A program made the translations under genes and the position numbers. A stretch of 64,000 nucleotides of DNA from JBBWZH01 sp035544115 (GTDB taxonomy: Bacteria > Actinomycetota > Actinomycetes > Mycobacteriales > CADCTP01): assembly GCA_963714145.1 (NCBI GenBank), contig OY970235.1, positions 8,184,001 through 8,248,000 on the forward strand, in the 5' to 3' direction. Below are positions 9,153 to 17,404 of this stretch, one piece after another. Below the pieces are notes generated by a model. It did no database searches. It was not told the origin of the DNA and saw nothing but the letters and a program-made list of their open reading frames with translations. The first letter of the stretch is position 1; each line of letters opens with the position of its first letter.

Positions 9153-9253
9153 GCGGGCTCCCTTCCTGGCCGAGCGACCAGTTCGAGCCTAGGGCATACC
9201 GGTCAGGCCCGGACCGGGCGCGGCCCGCCCAGAACGGACCGGAATCCAGGGCG

Positions 9254-9268
9254 AATACTAGCCGGGTG
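9254..9268 (+). promoter_or_regulatory. Candidate leaderless promoter of the ubiD gene
   Basis: AATACT (9254-9259) stands 6 bases before the GTG at 9266 and no Shine-Dalgarno sequence precedes that GTG. This fits a -10 element with transcription starting at or next to the start codon. No convincing -35 element is seen. Confidence 0.4.
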
Positions 9269-10726
9269 GCCTATGACGACCTGCGCGACTTCCTGGCGCG
9301 GCTGGAGCGCGACCGGGAGCTGCGCCGCGTCAAGGTGCCCGTCGACCCGCACCTGGAGGTCAGCGAGATCGTCGCACCGGGTGGTCCGCGCCGGCGGGCC
9401 GGCGCTGCTCTTCGAGAAGCCGACCCGCGGCTCGATGCCGCTGGCCATCAACCTCTTCGGCACCGAGCGGCGGATGGCGATGGCGCTCGGCGTCGACCGG
9501 CTGGACGAGATCGGCGACCGGATCGGCGCGCTGCTCAAGCCCGAGCTGCCGGTCGGCCTCGGCGGCATCCGCGAGGCGCCTCGGCAAGGTCGCCGCAGCT
9601 GCGCGCCGTGCCGCCGAAGAAGGTCAGGACCGCGCCCTGCCAGGAGGTCGTGCTCACGCGGCGACGACGTCGACCTGGACCTGCTGCCCGGCCTGCAGGC
9701 CTGGCCGGACGACGGCGGCGTCTTCCTCAACCTCGGGCTGACCCACACCAAGCACCCGGAGACCGGCAAGCGCAACCTCGGCCTCTACCGGCTGCAGCGG
9801 CACGACAAGCGCACCGTCGGCATGCACTGGCAGATCCACAAGGACTCCAACGCGCACCACGCGGTCGCCGAGCGGCGCGGCGAGCGGCTGCCGGTCGCGA
9901 TCGCGTTCGGCTGCGACCCGGCGGTGACCTACGCCGCCTCCGCGCCGCTGCCCGGCGACATCGACGAGTACCTGTTCGCCGGCTTCCTGCGCGGGCGAGC
10001 GGGTCGAGATGGTCGACTGCCTGACCGTGCCGCTGCAGGTGCCGGCCAACGCCCAGGTCGTCCTGGAGGGCTGGCTGGAGCCGGGGGAGCGGCTGCCGGA
10101 GGGCCCGTTCGGCGACCACACCGGCTTCTACACCCCGGTCGAGCCGTTCCCCGCGCTGCACCGTCGACGTGCATGACGATGCAGCGCGACCCGGTCTTCC
10201 AGTCCATCGTCGTCGGCCGGCCGCCACAGGAGGACGGTCCGCTCGGCAAGGCCACCGAGCGGATCTTCCTGCCGCTGATCAAGCTGATCGTCCCGGACAT
10301 CGTCGACTACGACCTGCCGGTCGAGGGCGTCTTCCACAACTGCGTGATCGTCTCGATCGACAAGCGGTACCCGAAGCACGCGCAGAAGGTGATGAACGCG
10401 ATCTGGGGCGCCGGCCTGATGTCGCTGACCAAGCTGATCGTCGTCGTCGACGCCGACTGCGACGTGCACGACTACCACGAGGTGGCCTGGCGGGCGTTCG
10501 GCAACGTCGACTACGCCCACGACCTGCTGCTCACCGTCGGGCCCGGTCGACCACCTCGACCACGCCTCGTACCAGCAGTTCTGGGGCGGCAAGGCGGGCA
10601 TCGACGCCACCCGCAAGCTGCCGACCGAGGGCTACCCGCGGCCGGCGGCTGGCCGGCGGAGATGCGTGCATGGACCCGGCGATCGTCGCGCGGGTCGACC
10701 GGCGCTGGAAGGAGTACGGGCTGTGA
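9266..10726 (+). pseudogene. mqnL: UbiD-family decarboxylase (menaquinone MqnL type), reading frame broken
   Basis: Translated piecewise, the region gives an almost complete UbiD-type prenyl-FMN-dependent decarboxylase (about 480 residues), from MAYDDLRDFLARLERD to RVDRRWKEYGL. In the futalosine pathway this family removes the carboxyl group from the prenylated naphthoate. The frame changes many times: near 9375, 9580, 9594, 9659, 9996, 10162, 10172, 10542, 10642-10643, 10665 and 10669. Each change is explained by one (at 10642, two) extra C. Between shifts the coding is well conserved (for example LGLTHTKHPETGKRNLGLY), so the gene looks intact in the cell or very recently damaged. GTG start; the last codons overlap the ubiA start. 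Whether the shifts are real or sequence errors cannot be told here. Confidence 0.8.
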
Positions 10727-11633
10727 TGACGCCGCGACGCCGACGTCCGGCCGAGCCCCGGGCACGGTCGAGGCGTTCCTGCGGCTGGTGATGATCGAGC
10801 ACTCGGTGTTCGCGCTGCCGTTCGCCTACATGGCCGCGCTCACCGCGATGGCGCCGGACATCGACTGGGGCACGCTCGGCCTGGTCACCGTCGCGATGGT
10901 GGCCGGCGCGGACGTTCGCGATGGCGGCGAACCGGATCATCGACCGGGAGATCGACGCCCGCAACCCGCGCACCGCCGGCCGCGAGCTGGTCACCGGCGC
11001 GGTGTCGGTGCGGACCGCGTGGCCGGCGCGCTGGTCGCGCTGGCCGTGCTTCCTGGCCGCGGCGGCGCTGCTGAACCCGCTCTGCCTGGCGCTCTCGCCG
11101 GTCGCGGTCGTCCCGCTGGTCGTCTACCCGTACGCGAAGCGGTTCACCAACTTCCCGCACGCCGTGCTCGGGCTGGCCCAGGCGATCGCCCCGATCGGCG
11201 CCTGGCTCGCGGTCACCGGCTCGTTCGACGGCTCCGCCCCGGCGCTGTCGCTCGGCCTCGCGGTGGGCTGCTGGATCGGCGGCTTCGACCTCATCTACGC
11301 CTGCCAGGACGTCGAGGTCGGACCGGCGGACGGGGTGCGCTCGGTGCCCGCCCGGTTCGGCATCCGCGCCGCGCTGGCCGCGTCCACCGGCACCCACGTG
11401 GTCGCCTTCGGGCTGCTGCTCTGGTTCGGCGCGTTGGCCGGCAACGGCTGGCTCTGGTACGCTCGGCCTGGCGCTGACCGCCGGCGGTGTTCATCTACGA
11501 GCACGCGATCGTCCGGGCCAACGACCTGTCCAGGGTGAACCGCGCGTTCTTCACCGTGAACGGCTTCGTCGGCATCGCGCTGTTCGTCTTCGCCCTGGCC
11601 GACCTGGTGGTCGTGCACGGGCTCCATCCGTGA
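10723..11633 (+). pseudogene. mqnP: UbiA-family prenyltransferase (MqnP type), reading frame broken
   Basis: Piecewise translation gives a UbiA-type membrane prenyltransferase, which would attach the polyprenyl tail to the naphthoate ring made by the futalosine pathway. Family motifs are present: first Asp-rich motif NRIIDREIDARNPRT (about 10930-10975) and second YACQDVEVGPADG (about 11298-11335), with hydrophobic helices between. Frame breaks occur near 10731-10740, 10905, 11023, 11055, 11464 and 11495, again each explained by inserted C residues; the correct end is TGA 11631-11633 in a different frame from the longest ORF piece. GTG start overlaps the ubiD stop, and the end overlaps the ubiX start (GTGA), showing that ubiD-ubiA-ubiX were a coupled operon. 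Confidence 0.8.
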
Positions 11634-12349
11634 CCCGCACACCATGGGTGGTGGGCGTGTCCGGCGCGTCCGGCACGCCGTACGCCAAGGCGGTGCTCGG
11701 CGGCCTGCTGGACGCCGGGCAACCGGTCGACCTCATCGTCTCCCGGGCGGCCCGGCTCACCATCCTGGACGAGACCGGCCTGGCCTTCCGGGACGGGCGC
11801 TGGCACGACGATCTGACCACCTGGCTGGGCCGTGAACTCACCGGCGCGGACCTGGCCTACTGGCCGCCCGGTGACCTGGCCGCCGGCCCGTCCAGCGGGT
11901 CGTACCCGGCCCGGGGCATGGTCGTAGTCCCGGCCAGCACCGGCTCGATCGCCGGCATCGCCCTCGGCCTGTCCAAGGACCTGCTGCAGCGCGCGGCCGA
12001 CGTGACGCTGAAAGAGCGCCGGCCGCTCGTGGTGGTACCGCGCGAGACGCCGTACACCAGGGCCACGCTGACACACCTGCTCGCGCTCAATGACGCGGGC
12101 AGCATCGTGCTACCGGCGAGCCCGGCGTTCTACGCGGGTGCGCAGAGCGTGCAGCAGCTCGTCGACTTCGTGGCCGCCAAGATCCTCGACGTGCTCGCCG
12201 TTGAGCACGACCTCCTTCGACGCTGGTCCGGGCGACTCGGCGCGGGCCGGGACGGGGGTCGGGATCCCGCCGCCGGCTCCGCGCCGAGCCCTATGCCGGA
12301 CAGCCGCGGTGGTTTGACCGCGGGCTCTCGGTCGAGCGCGGAGGACTAG
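11630..12349 (+). CDS. ubiX: UbiX-family flavin prenyltransferase
   Basis: A 239-residue UbiX/Pad1-type enzyme that attaches a dimethylallyl group to FMN, making the prenyl-FMN cofactor required by the adjacent UbiD-type decarboxylase. The FMN-binding start GVSGASGTPYAKAVL, the PASTGSIAGIALGLSKDLLQRAADV region, and VVVPRETPYTRATL are all family hallmarks. A 30-residue Gly/Pro-rich tail follows the conserved domain. GTG start overlaps the ubiA stop by 4 bases. Unlike its two upstream neighbours the frame is intact. It is convergent with bldC, with 24 bases between the stops. Confidence 0.92.
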   Translation: MTRTPWVVGVSGASGTPYAKAVLGGLLDAGQPVDLIVSRAARLTILDETGLAFRDGRWHDDLTTWLGRELTGADLAYWPPGDLAAGPSSGSYPARGMVVVPASTGSIAGIALGLSKDLLQRAADVTLKERRPLVVVPRETPYTRATLTHLLALNDAGSIVLPASPAFYAGAQSVQQLVDFVAAKILDVLAVEHDLLRRWSGRLGAGRDGGRDPAAGSAPSPMPDSRGGLTAGSRSSAED

Positions 12350-12373
12350 CCGGGTAGGCGTTCGGCAGGCCGG

Positions 12374-12580
12374 TCAGGCCTCCGAACGGACCACCTGGCT
12401 TTCGTCGGAGAGTTGACGGAGCAGAGCGCCTACCTCGGATTCGAGGAATCGACGGTGCCCGCCCGGTGTACGGATGCTGTGGATGCGTCCCGCCGCGGCC
12501 CACCGCGTGACGGTCTTGGGGTCGACTCGGAAGAGTGCGGCCACCTCGCCGGGCGTGAGCAGTCGCTCACGTGTATCCAT
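12374..12580 (-). CDS. bldC: Developmental regulator BldC (MerR-like DNA-binding protein)
   Basis: A 68-residue protein that is a single winged-helix MerR-type DNA-binding domain: LTPGEVAALFRVDPKTVTRW forms the helix-turn-helix and IHSIRTPGGHRRFLESEV the wing. Length and sequence match BldC, which in Streptomyces binds head-to-tail along DNA and holds back early development. ATG start with AAAGGGGG just upstream. A small dyad CTAA-CGC-TTAG lies about 50 bases before the start and may be regulatory. A 1-kb non-coding stretch lies upstream of it. Confidence 0.93.
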   Translation of the reverse strand: MDTRERLLTPGEVAALFRVDPKTVTRWAAAGRIHSIRTPGGHRRFLESEVGALLRQLSDESQVVRSEA

Positions 12581-12987
12581 CCATCCCCCTTTGGGTCAGC
12601 CGCGCGGCTGGGTCAAGGGTCCGCGCGTGCTAACGCTTAGTAAACCACTTCCCGCCCAAGCTGTCCCACGAACACTCCAATGGTCGGAATGATGGCGCGA
12701 CATTGTGCCCGGAGCGTGAGATCACTGCGCCACGCGGACGACGCTGATCGCGCGTACATGCTGGCCGCTGGCGCAAATGGCCGATCCAACTGCGTCGGAT
12801 CGGGTCTACCCGAACGGGTCTCCTATCACTTCGACGCACGGGCGTGGCGTTCGTCACGCGATCGGGCGCAAGTGCTTCCGCGACCGCTCAGACCAGTGTT
12901 CACCGGCTCCCACAAAGATCGCCCGTCCGAGTGACCGGAAATCTCGGGCCGGGCCGTATCAGTGCTCCGCCGGCCGACTCTCTAGTG

Positions 12988-13049
12988 GTGACCGGCTCCT
13001 CTCGCGGCGGTGCGGGGGACGCAGACGCGGGGGCGAGAGAGCCGGTCAC
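12988..13049. repeat. Long imperfect hairpin (16-bp stem)
   Basis: GTGACCGGCTCCTCTCG (12988-13004) pairs with CGAGAGAGCCGGTCAC (13034-13049) with one bulged base and a 29-base loop. The strength of the stem in a non-coding region suggests a structured transcript or terminator. Confidence 0.5.
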
Positions 13050-13161
13050 GGGTGTGGCAACGGGGGTCGGGCGGCGGGCGACGTAGTCGGGGCGTCGTTG
13101 GCGCCGTCGTTCCACCCCGTCCGCGCGTCAGCGGCAGACAACCGCGGCGCGGCGGTGCGGT

Positions 13162-13273
13162 CGGCCGGATGGGCTGGGGGGTCGCCCATCCGGCCGGACC
13201 GAACCCTCGGGATGCTCGCGGAGGGCGCTCGCCGGGTTCGGTCCGGCATTCTCCGGGGGCCGAGCCCCCGGAG
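13162..13273. repeat. Three adjacent strong hairpins
   Basis: Hairpin A: CGGCCGGATGGGC at 13162-13174 pairs with 13184-13196 (13 bp, 9-base loop). Hairpin B: CCGGACCGAACCC at 13194-13206 pairs with 13234-13246 (13 bp, 27-base loop). Hairpin C: CTCCGGGGGC at 13251-13260 pairs with 13264-13273 (10 bp, 3-base loop). A and B share three bases, so they compete. Hairpin C is followed by GGCCCCACGGTGCGG, which recurs inverted at 17405. Confidence 0.55.
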
Positions 13274-13380
13274 GCCCCACGGTGCGGCAGGCGTGACTTT
13301 TCCGCTGCAAGGGCCCGGTGGGCGCGTTGAGAGCGTCATCTTTCGTTGGTTGGGTGCCTGTTGGCGGCGGTTGGGCTGTG

Positions 13381-13580
13381 GGCTGGTTCCGGCCTGGGGG
13401 CCGGAACTTCGCGGTTTGAGGCTCGTCCGGTTGGTTGGTGGGCTAGTTCCGGCCTGGGGCCGGAACTTCGCGGTTCGGGGGTCGTCCGGCCGGTCGTGTG
13501 GGCTGGTTCCGGCCTGGGGGGCGGAACTTCGCGGTTCCGGGGTCGTGCGGGTGGTGTGGGGGTGGTTCCGGCCCGGCGGT
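13381..13580. repeat. 60-bp tandem repeat with nested palindromes
   Basis: Three copies begin at 13381, 13441 and 13501, with a decayed fourth from about 13561. Each holds GTTCCGGCC-TGGG-GGCCGGAAC, a 9-bp hairpin, followed by GGAACTTCGCGGTTCC, which forms a different stem using the same GGAAC arm. The array lies immediately beyond the 3' end of the CHAT gene (minus strand), so it would be its 3' untranslated region or terminator. It is not a CRISPR array: there are too few units and the spacers are themselves similar. Confidence 0.75.
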
Positions 13581-13590
13581 GCCTTGGGGG

Positions 13591-16245
13591 TTAGCCGGCG
13601 CCGTAGCAGACGAAGCCGGCGGCGGTGGCTAGGGCGGAGGCGTCGTCGGCGTCCATGGTGGCTTGGGCGGCGGCTAGGGCGTCTGCGGTGGACAGGCCGC
13701 GGCGCAGGCCGTCGTGCAGGGCCAGCATCAACGGGCGGGTGGCCTCGTCGGGGACTGGGATGACCGTGGCTACGGCGGTTCTGGTGCCCAGGGCGAAGAG
13801 GGCGGCGGTGAGGCCGAGGACCTCGTCGCCGGCGAGTTCGGAGCCGACGCCGGATTGGCAGGCCGGCAGCAGTACCAGCCGTGGCGCGTCGGACAGCCGC
13901 TCCAGGTCGTAGACGGTGAGCGGGCCGTCGGCCAGTTGAAGTGCCGAGAACAGCGGGTTGTCGCCGCGGAGCCGGCCGTGTGCGGCGATGTGCGCGACGT
14001 CCGCACCGTCCAGCGCGGACAGTGCCGCGTCCACGGTGGCGCCGTCGCCGGCCAGCCGCAGCGCGGCCGGATAGGCGGCGGCGAGCTGGTCGATCTCGGC
14101 GGCGGCGCCCTCCAGGCCGGGGCCGGAGACCAGCACCACCCGGCCGTCGCCGGAGCGTTCCCGCGGCCGGCTGGCCGCGCGCAGCCAGAGTGCGGCGGAC
14201 GGCGCCACGGTGACCGTACGGCCGCCGCAGCCGGGGAGCAGCGACCACGGGGTCGAGCGCAGCTGCCCGATCGGCACCACCACCAGCGGGCGGTCGCCCA
14301 GCACCTCCGCGATCGGGGCGATCAGCGCGGCCGCCAGCCGGTCGGCGGCGGCGGTGACCGAGGCGCGGGCCGAGCGCAGCGAGGCGGCCGAGCCGTGCCC
14401 GAGGGCGAGCCGGCGCAACGCGAACAGCAACGCGTCCAGCGACCGGCGGGCCGCCGCGACCGGGCCGAGCTGGTGGATCCGCGCGTCCCCGTCCCGCACC
14501 GTCACGGCCAGGATCTCGTCGCCGTGCCGGACCAGTTCCAGCAGCACCCAGTCGCCCAGCCCGGCGGTGAGCTCGTCCAGGGTGGGCGGCCGGTCCAGCG
14601 GGTGGAACAGCGGCCCGCTGGCGTGCCGGGCCAGCCGGCGGACCCGGTCCTCCAGCGCCGCCTTGCGCACCAGCAGGGCGTCCGCGGACCGGGCGTTCAG
14701 CAGCGTCGTCTCGGCCTGGCTGGCGGCCCGGCGGAGCTCGGCCAGCGCGCTGGCCAGGGCCGCGTCGTCCGGCGGGCGGATCGGCCGCAGGCCGAGCGAG
14801 CCGGCCCGCCAGCGCTCGCTCCATTCGAGCAGCTTCGGTGGCGAGCCGGCCCGCCAGGCGAGGTCGACGCCGAGGCCGGCCAGGTCGCCGGCGTGCCCGG
14901 CCACGTACACCCGCAGTTCGGTCGCGCCGAGGGTGGCCCGCTGCCGCTCCATCACCCGGAACCCGGCCCGCAGTGCGGTCTCCGCGGCGCCCCGCCGGTC
15001 GGTGGCCAGCCGCAACAGCGCCTCCGCGTACCAGGCCCGGATCCGGATCTCCATCGGTCCGCGGGTCCGGGCGCCGGCGGCGCGCTGCAGTTCACGCCGG
15101 CCGACCGCGACGTCGCCGTTGGCCAGCGCGACCCGGGCCGCGACCAGCCGGGCGTCCAGCTCCTGGGCCCGCCAGCCGATCGTGGCCAGCTGCCTGGCGA
15201 CCTGCAGGGCCCGCTTGCGCAGTGCCGGGACGAGCAGGCCGGCCCGCTCGTCCGCGCGCAGCGCCACGTACCGGGCCACCGCCGCCCAGCCGGGCCGGCG
15301 CTGCCGGGCGAACATCCGGGCCGCCCGGGCGGCGGCCTGCTGCGCCGGCTCGGTGTCGCCCTCGGCCAGCGCCGCCTGCGCGAACATCAGCAGCGCCTCG
15401 GCCAGCAGCGACTGCAGCCCGGCGGTGGTGAACGCGTCGATGGCCCGCTCCGCGGTCTCCCGCGCCTCGCCGGTGATGCCGACCGAGAGCAGCAGCTCGG
15501 CCCGGGTCAGCAGCAGCTCGCGCATGTCCACGCCGTGCCGGCGGAACGCGGCCTCGGCGGTGTCGAACCGGCGCAGCGCGGCCGGCACGTCGCCGCGCCG
15601 GGACGCCACGTAGCCCAGGTTCAGCTCCGCGGTCGCGGCCAGCACCTCCTGACCCAGCTCGGCGCAGAGCAGGGCCGCGTGCTGCAGGTCGGTCTCGGCC
15701 GCCGCCAGTTCGCCGCGGTCGATGTAGAGCAGGCTGCGGTTGTTGTAGAGCCGCGCCTCGGCCAGCTGGTCACCGCCGCGGCGCAGCACGGGCAGCGCCC
15801 GCCGGTAGGCGTCCAGCGCCTCGTCGGTCCGCCCGCACCGCCACAGCAGCAGGCCGCGCTGCATCATCAGCCGGGCCGCCGGCAACCCGCGCAGCTCGGT
15901 CGCGGCCGAGTCGGCCAGGCTCAGCGCCTCCGCGGTCCGGCCCTGCTCCAGCAGCACGTACGCCAGGCTCATCCGCGCCTCGGCGGCGGCCACCGGCTCG
16001 TCCCCGTCCTCGGCGAACCGGACAGAGGTGCGCAGCGAGGCCACCGCCTCCTCCAGCCGGCCCAGCTCGTACGCGGCCCGGCCGTGCGCCCGGTGCGCCT
16101 GCGCCGCCGGCCCGGCCAGGCCGGCCGCCTCGGCCAGCGAAACCGCCTCCAGCGCCACCCGTTGCGCCCGTACCGGGTCGGTGCCGACGAGCCGGTTCGC
16201 CTCGGCGGCGACGGCGTCCGGCGTCACCTGCTCCGCCGTACTCAC
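13591..16245 (-). CDS. TPR-CHAT protein (caspase-like protease fold)
   Basis: An 884-residue cytoplasmic protein. Residues about 1-430 are helical repeats of the TPR type (for example RAHGRAAYELGRLEEAVASL). Residues about 590-884 form a CHAT domain, a caspase-HetF/separase-like cysteine peptidase. The catalytic dyad is visible: His756 in HIAAHGRLRGDNPL and Cys796 in LVLLPACQSGVG. No signal peptide or membrane helix. GTG start at 16245 with only a weak SD. It is divergent from the LuxR regulator gene (122 bases between starts). In type III-E CRISPR a TPR-CHAT protease cuts Csx30, a protein linked to a sigma factor; here an ECF sigma operon lies 1.7 kb away, but no CRISPR components exist. The substrate is unknown; the neighbouring small partner or micropeptide are candidates by inference only. 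Confidence 0.9.
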   Translation of the reverse strand: MSTAEQVTPDAVAAEANRLVGTDPVRAQRVALEAVSLAEAAGLAGPAAQAHRAHGRAAYELGRLEEAVASLRTSVRFAEDGDEPVAAAEARMSLAYVLLEQGRTAEALSLADSAATELRGLPAARLMMQRGLLLWRCGRTDEALDAYRRALPVLRRGGDQLAEARLYNNRSLLYIDRGELAAAETDLQHAALLCAELGQEVLAATAELNLGYVASRRGDVPAALRRFDTAEAAFRRHGVDMRELLLTRAELLLSVGITGEARETAERAIDAFTTAGLQSLLAEALLMFAQAALAEGDTEPAQQAAARAARMFARQRRPGWAAVARYVALRADERAGLLVPALRKRALQVARQLATIGWRAQELDARLVAARVALANGDVAVGRRELQRAAGARTRGPMEIRIRAWYAEALLRLATDRRGAAETALRAGFRVMERQRATLGATELRVYVAGHAGDLAGLGVDLAWRAGSPPKLLEWSERWRAGSLGLRPIRPPDDAALASALAELRRAASQAETTLLNARSADALLVRKAALEDRVRRLARHASGPLFHPLDRPPTLDELTAGLGDWVLLELVRHGDEILAVTVRDGDARIHQLGPVAAARRSLDALLFALRRLALGHGSAASLRSARASVTAAADRLAAALIAPIAEVLGDRPLVVVPIGQLRSTPWSLLPGCGGRTVTVAPSAALWLRAASRPRERSGDGRVVLVSGPGLEGAAAEIDQLAAAYPAALRLAGDGATVDAALSALDGADVAHIAAHGRLRGDNPLFSALQLADGPLTVYDLERLSDAPRLVLLPACQSGVGSELAGDEVLGLTAALFALGTRTAVATVIPVPDEATRPLMLALHDGLRRGLSTADALAAAQATMDADDASALATAAGFVCYGAG

Positions 16246-16367
16246 CTGCTCGACACGCGCTGGTCAGGATGCTGCTCCGGTTCCCCGCGAGGTTGCCCGA
16301 TCCGACTTGTATCACTGCCCAGGGGGTCGGCCTCTGATGAGGGAAGGCCGCTTCGAGGGGGAGTTCC

Positions 16368-16994
16368 ATGCGCAGTCCGACCCGAGTTCGCGTTCGCGCT
16401 ACTGATCCGGTGTCCGAGGCGGGCGTTGCCAGCCAGCTCCGCTACCACAACGACCTCGAGATCCTCTCGGCTGACTCGCCCACGGCGCCTGACGTCGTGG
16501 TGCTCGTCGCGGACCGTGTAGATGAGAGTACGGCCCGCGTTGTACGGGAGGTGCGCCAAAGTGATTCGGCCCGTGTGGTCCTGATCGTTGGCGGAATTGA
16601 CGGCAGTTCGGTGCTGGCCGCCGTCGAAGCCGGCGTCGCGGCCATCGTGCGCCGCGGCGAGGCCACCACCGAGCGGTTGGCCACCGCGATCCGGGCCGCC
16701 GCCACCGGCGATGGCCACCTCCCTCCGGACCTGCTCGGCCGGCTGTTGCAGCAGGTCGGCGAGGCGCAGCGGCACCGCACCACGCCGCAGGGGCTGACCT
16801 TCGGCGGGCTCACCCAGCGTGAACTCACCGTGCTCAGCCTGATCGCGGAGGGTTACTCCACCAGCGAAATCGCGGCAAAAATGGCGTACTCCGAGCGGAC
16901 GATCAAGAACGCGATCCATGATCTGGTGTCTCGGTTCCAACTGCGCAACCGGTCGCATGCGGTCGCGTTCGCAGTCAGGCAGGGTTTGATCTAG
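16368..16994 (+). CDS. LuxR/NarL-type regulator with degenerate receiver
   Basis: A 208-residue protein. The C-terminus (about 145-205) is a LuxR-type helix-turn-helix: LTQRELTVLSLIAEGYSTSEIAAKMAYSERTIKNAIHDL spans it, with the usual GYSTSEIA turn. The N-terminus folds like a receiver but the acidic pocket is lost: the usual D-D pair is TDP and the phospho-acceptor Asp after PDVVVL is replaced by Val-Ala. It is therefore probably controlled by something other than phosphorylation. ATG start with AGGGGGAG upstream. It diverges from the CHAT gene and reads toward the micropeptide gene, so it is a likely local regulator of both. No sensor kinase lies beside it. Confidence 0.85.
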   Translation: MRSPTRVRVRATDPVSEAGVASQLRYHNDLEILSADSPTAPDVVVLVADRVDESTARVVREVRQSDSARVVLIVGGIDGSSVLAAVEAGVAAIVRRGEATTERLATAIRAAATGDGHLPPDLLGRLLQQVGEAQRHRTTPQGLTFGGLTQRELTVLSLIAEGYSTSEIAAKMAYSERTIKNAIHDLVSRFQLRNRSHAVAFAVRQGLI

Positions 16995-17133
16995 CCCGGT
17001 TGGCATCAGCTGGTCAGCGGGGTACCGGCCGGGGGAAACCGACCCTCGGGTCGTGGCCGGAAAACCCCGCGCACGACATACCAGTGCAGTGGCACGATCT
17101 CGTCGGGGAAACACAACAAGGGGGAACAGACCG

Positions 17134-17274
17134 ATGCATCCGAATGGTGGACGGCCCATGCCCGAAACCGAACCGATCACGAGCGGCACCGAGCCGGCGC
17201 CGCCACCGCCGCCGCCGACGACTGACCCGAACGGCGGGCGGCCGATGCCCGAAGGCAACACGGGCGCTCCTTAG
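17134..17274 (+). CDS. 46-residue Pro-rich peptide with duplicated PNGGRPMPE motif
   Basis: The ATG at 17134 follows a good SD (AAGGGGGAA, 17119-17126). The peptide is MHPNGGRPMPETEP, a Gly/Thr/Pro linker containing six prolines in a row, then DPNGGRPMPEGNTGAP. The nine-residue motif PNGGRPMPE therefore occurs twice, at residues 3-11 and about 33-41. There is no signal peptide, membrane helix or charged helix, so it is probably unfolded. It is followed by a strong terminator and lies between the LuxR regulator and the ECF operon. I do not recognise a family. Possible roles are a protease substrate, a binding ligand for the TPR protein, or a signal peptide; all are inference. An upstream in-frame ATG at 17053 is less likely because it has no SD. 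Confidence 0.65.
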   Translation: MHPNGGRPMPETEPITSGTEPAPPPPPPTTDPNGGRPMPEGNTGAP

Positions 17275-17317
17275 CCACTACCCGCAGGTTGTCCCAAGAC
17301 AGCCTATAGATCCAGGC

Positions 17318-17359
17318 GGCGAGCCGTCGGTGACCGGAATCCGGTACCGGCGGCTCGCC
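17318..17359 (+). terminator. Strong terminator after the micropeptide gene
   Basis: GGCGAGCCG (17318-17326) pairs with CGGCTCGCC (17351-17359). Inside it ACCGG and CCGGT pair again, giving a nearly continuous stem of about 18 bp with a 2-3 base loop, followed by GTTTGG. It stands 43 bases after the micropeptide stop, which supports that gene being a transcribed unit. Confidence 0.65.
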
Positions 17360-17404
17360 GTTTGGCTCTGCGGACAGATGACCCGCCCATCGGACCGGCG
17401 GCCG

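Larger units (their letters stand above)
12581..13590. other. 1-kb gene-free stretch rich in hairpins and repeats
   Basis: No ORF here has the codon pattern or sequence of a real protein. The first 60 bases hold the bldC promoter region. After that come a short hairpin (12781-12803), a long 16-bp hairpin (12988-13049), three adjacent strong hairpins (13162-13273) and a 60-bp tandem repeat (13381-13580). The density of perfect stems suggests structured RNA or nucleoid/terminator elements. No tRNA or known ncRNA was recognised. Confidence 0.55.

Noticed and set aside
8799..11477. 892-codon open frame covering ubiD and ubiA
   Set aside because: It joins correct pieces of two different families with out-of-frame stretches; the frame is a by-product of inserted bases.
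13381..13580. Possible CRISPR array
   Set aside because: Only three to four units, the intervening sequences resemble each other, the repeats are long and palindromic, and no cas genes are present.
12581..13590. tRNA or known small RNA in the gene-free region
   Set aside because: No cloverleaf with a T-arm sequence or other known RNA signature was found by eye.
12777..13763. 328-codon plus-strand frame in the non-coding region
   Set aside because: Runs through the hairpins and the 60-bp repeat and into the antisense of the CHAT gene; no coherent codon bias or motif.
13714..16521. 935-codon open frame opposite the CHAT gene
   Set aside because: Antisense shadow typical of GC-rich DNA; composition is Gln/Arg/Gly-rich with no family motif, while the minus strand encodes clear TPR and CHAT motifs.
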